A stretch of DNA of 64,000 nt from Branchiostoma floridae (lineage: Eukaryota > Chordata > Leptocardii > Amphioxiformes > Branchiostomatidae), in NCBI RefSeq assembly GCF_000003815.2, contig NC_049991.1:11603001-11667000 (forward strand). Reading direction: 5' to 3'. Shown here in pieces: positions 61,640 to 64,000 of the stretch. The first letter of the stretch is position 1, and the number at the start of each line of letters is the position of its first letter. Below the pieces are notes generated by a model. That model was given only the letters and a program-made list of their open reading frames with translations. It ran no database searches and was not told where the DNA came from. Position numbers and translations under genes: made by a program.

Positions 61640-64000
61640 GTACGTGGTTTAATGGATTTACCAATCATAACATCGTGTTAGCTATTGTAGGGAAGACCAT
61701 TGAGTTTAAACGCAAAGACAAACGGTCAAATGCGTTTCTGCAACTCCACTGATCCGAAGTTCATTACGCCCTTTTGGGATATCTATTTAGACTTATCCGC
61801 ACGCTAATACGTATCATGAATATACTTTATACTTGATAAGCAATTGCCCAAATGCTTTTGAAATGAGACGATCGAATTGAGGAGGCTGTATTGTTGTTCT
61901 GCCATTCAGGTTAATAGCTAAGGCTATCAAGTTCTATCTATGCGTTTTGAATAAAGATGTATGTTCATAGGCTTGCCTCGCACACTATCAGCCGCCGTGA
62001 GGACATGTATTTCCATATTCATTATTACCTCAGGGAAATGTTGTATCTTGACATAGACCAATCTTTCCTTATGCGCTGCCATAGCTCACTTTGCTTGGGA
62101 AATGCACTACATAACGAAGGGGAAACTCGCATTGATCCAACTTATCTCCAAATCTGTATGTCTCCTCTACGTACTAACGATGTTTTGCTACCTTTTCAAC
62201 ATTCGCAGTTTGTAGCATCCATATTTCCTTTTTATGTACAAATATTCTATAATCGAGCCATTCCTGGAACGGGTCTGACTTCATAAGAAAAAGCTTCCTC
62301 CTCAATATTTATAGCACTGTCCGATTTATCGTACCTTCATATCTTGCCCATATGAATCATATGTATCTTTCTCTTTTGATGCATCGTAAGTTAACCATTC
62401 TTCGTCACAAAGGGTTCTGATTTATTGTTAATAATAACTGTTATTCGTTTTCGTGGATCTAAAGACAGTTTTGGAAATATTTCTTTATCTCAACAATTTG
62501 TTACGCTTCTTGAATACTCTTCTAGTTTTCTATCCCTTCAGGGTTGCATAATGATCTATTATTCATGTTATAGCTTTAATCAAGGAGGTTGAAAGAGGGT
62601 ATATATATATAAACGGCTCTGGTATTTTTCCGCACTCATGAGTTTCTTCAGGCACAACTTATAGATTATATTCGGTGCTAGGATCTTTCTTCATGTGGAA
62701 CTTTATAAATAACATGGTATTAACATCGATCACTATTGAGTTGATCAGGACATCCGCAGCCAGCTGGTCTCGTATCGCATAGACATTGTTTAAAACAAGA
62801 TTTCTAGGCTAAGCCACTTTAATGACGTATCAGGGTGCTTTTCGGTGGTTAATGGCCATAATGCACCCCATTGACCTTCTGGAATGAAACATTTATCTTA
62901 GTGGTCTCAACAGGGATTACCCTAAAGAGCACCTTGTGGACGGGATAGATTGATCTTAATAGTGATTACCGTGCCTCTGTAAGTATTGCTGAGGACTTGA
63001 AGAAAGTTTACATTCCGGTAGAGTACAGTTCGTTAGTTGCTTGAAGAGACAAGATAGTGGGAACCCAAAATATGACTGCCTTTGAAAGATACGAGCAACA
63101 GCACAACGCAATCAACCAACAAGTAACGAATCCAACAGAATGACGTTCCTATGTTGAAGGTCTCTGAGAACTGGGATAATGGTCTGATGGACCTGGACAC
63201 ATCTTATCCAATCTGGTATGATTTAATCAATTTTCATGTGTACTACAACCTCGGACAAGGATTTTGTCAACAACGCCAGTGCATATGCTAAGGAACACTG
63301 TTAATGTCATTCACATTGATTCAGGATCATAGCCCCTAGGCACCTGAGCTGATGTTGCCAAGTATTGACGCCCCTCCAATTATTCCCGGAGATAAGACAG
63401 CCATGCAGACACTTGCCAGATGAACCCCGCAGAGGTTCAATTGAGAATCTCAATTATTCAAATTTTTGAATCTCAATTATCCAAAACATTCGTTACATCA
63501 GATGATAGATTGTTTTATCCTCCCATCTGAGTAAAGTGAGGAAAGTCGTGTAAAGTGCCTTTCCCAAGGGCACAAGATTGGTAACTCGGCAGCCCGATTC
63601 GTGGGATCCGTGGAGGTAGCTCGGATGGAACTGATTCTGACCTCCATATCGTTTCAAAAGAAGTCGTACTTAGGTGACCTGGTGGTCGCGACCACATTGA
63701 AGAAACAATGCCTCATTACAACATCCAATAATTATCTGCAACGGAACACATTCAATAATGTAATTATCGAGACGATGATAGAGTAGTCTCTGGGCGCAGC
63801 ACATCAAACCAAAGGTTGAAAGATATCCTCAATATTCAATACCACACAATCCCTATATTTCCATTCAGCAATTTCCATTTTGTCACCGGTAAAAGGGTAA
63901 ATTGAATAAGAATGAGTAAGAGTCCAATGATTTACATAATGATTTAGAGAGTCCAATGTTTTACAAGTAAGAGAATATATCATGGAGATAACACTGCAAA
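61640..64000. other. Putative intron or intergenic sequence to the window end
   Basis: No second receptor exon found. Frame 61957-62286 is unrecognised. Short repeats of GAATCTCAATTAT occur around 63442-63480, and a SINE family B fragment at 63524. Confidence 0.4.
63524..63605 (-). mobile_element. tRNA-derived SINE, family B, copy 2 (fragment)
   Basis: On the minus strand ACCAATCTTGTGCCCTTGGG, then AAAGGCACTTTACACGAC and TTTCCTCACT match the body of the copy at 55095-55340 closely. The tRNA-like head is absent or replaced. Confidence 0.65.

Noticed and set aside
1-64000. CRISPR array, bacterial operon or viral genome
   Set aside because: No regularly spaced repeats, no run of adjacent long frames, and the clear genes are spliced with GT-AG introns.

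Overview
The window looks like nuclear DNA of an invertebrate deuterostome, most likely a lancelet (Branchiostoma). Three things point that way: spliced nicotinic-receptor genes with the conserved animal exon layout, a dense mix of tRNA-derived SINEs, LINE tails and MITE-like elements whose sequences I associate with amphioxus, and a 100-N assembly gap. The species call rests on memory of repeat types and was not searched. There is no bacterial operon, CRISPR array or viral gene.

Genes. Two paralogous Cys-loop (nicotinic acetylcholine receptor-type) subunit genes lie tail to tail. Gene A (+) runs 7785-14855 in six exons (480 aa). Gene B (-) runs 35823-17063 in six exons (522 aa). I rebuilt both by joining GT-AG introns; every junction keeps frame. 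Exons 2, 3, 4 and 5 have the same lengths in both genes (125, 45, 110 and 548 bp) and all intron phases match, so the pair arose by an inverted duplication. Both proteins have a signal peptide, Cys-loop, four membrane segments and a cation-type M2 with the GEK motif. Both lack the vicinal cysteine pair of loop C that marks alpha subunits. They are therefore best read as non-alpha (complementary or structural) subunits, probably assembling with alpha-type partners encoded elsewhere. A third possible signal-peptide exon (61570-61639, +) has the same phase-1 donor and may begin another gene beyond the right edge.

Layout. 1-7784: no recognised gene, a LINE 3' end (about 4690-5215) and a duplicated interspersed repeat (6180-6480). 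7785-14855: gene A, with a SINE in intron 4. 14856-17062: the convergent intergenic spacer. 17063-35823: gene B, with large introns 1, 2 and 4 holding several DNA-transposon relics, including a hAT-like MITE with a perfect 8-bp target duplication, and the C-terminal part of a non-LTR retrotransposon. 35824-61569: about 26 kb without a recognisable gene but with foldback/MITE elements, SINE copies, hairpins and the assembly gap. 61570-64000: the candidate first exon and its putative intron.
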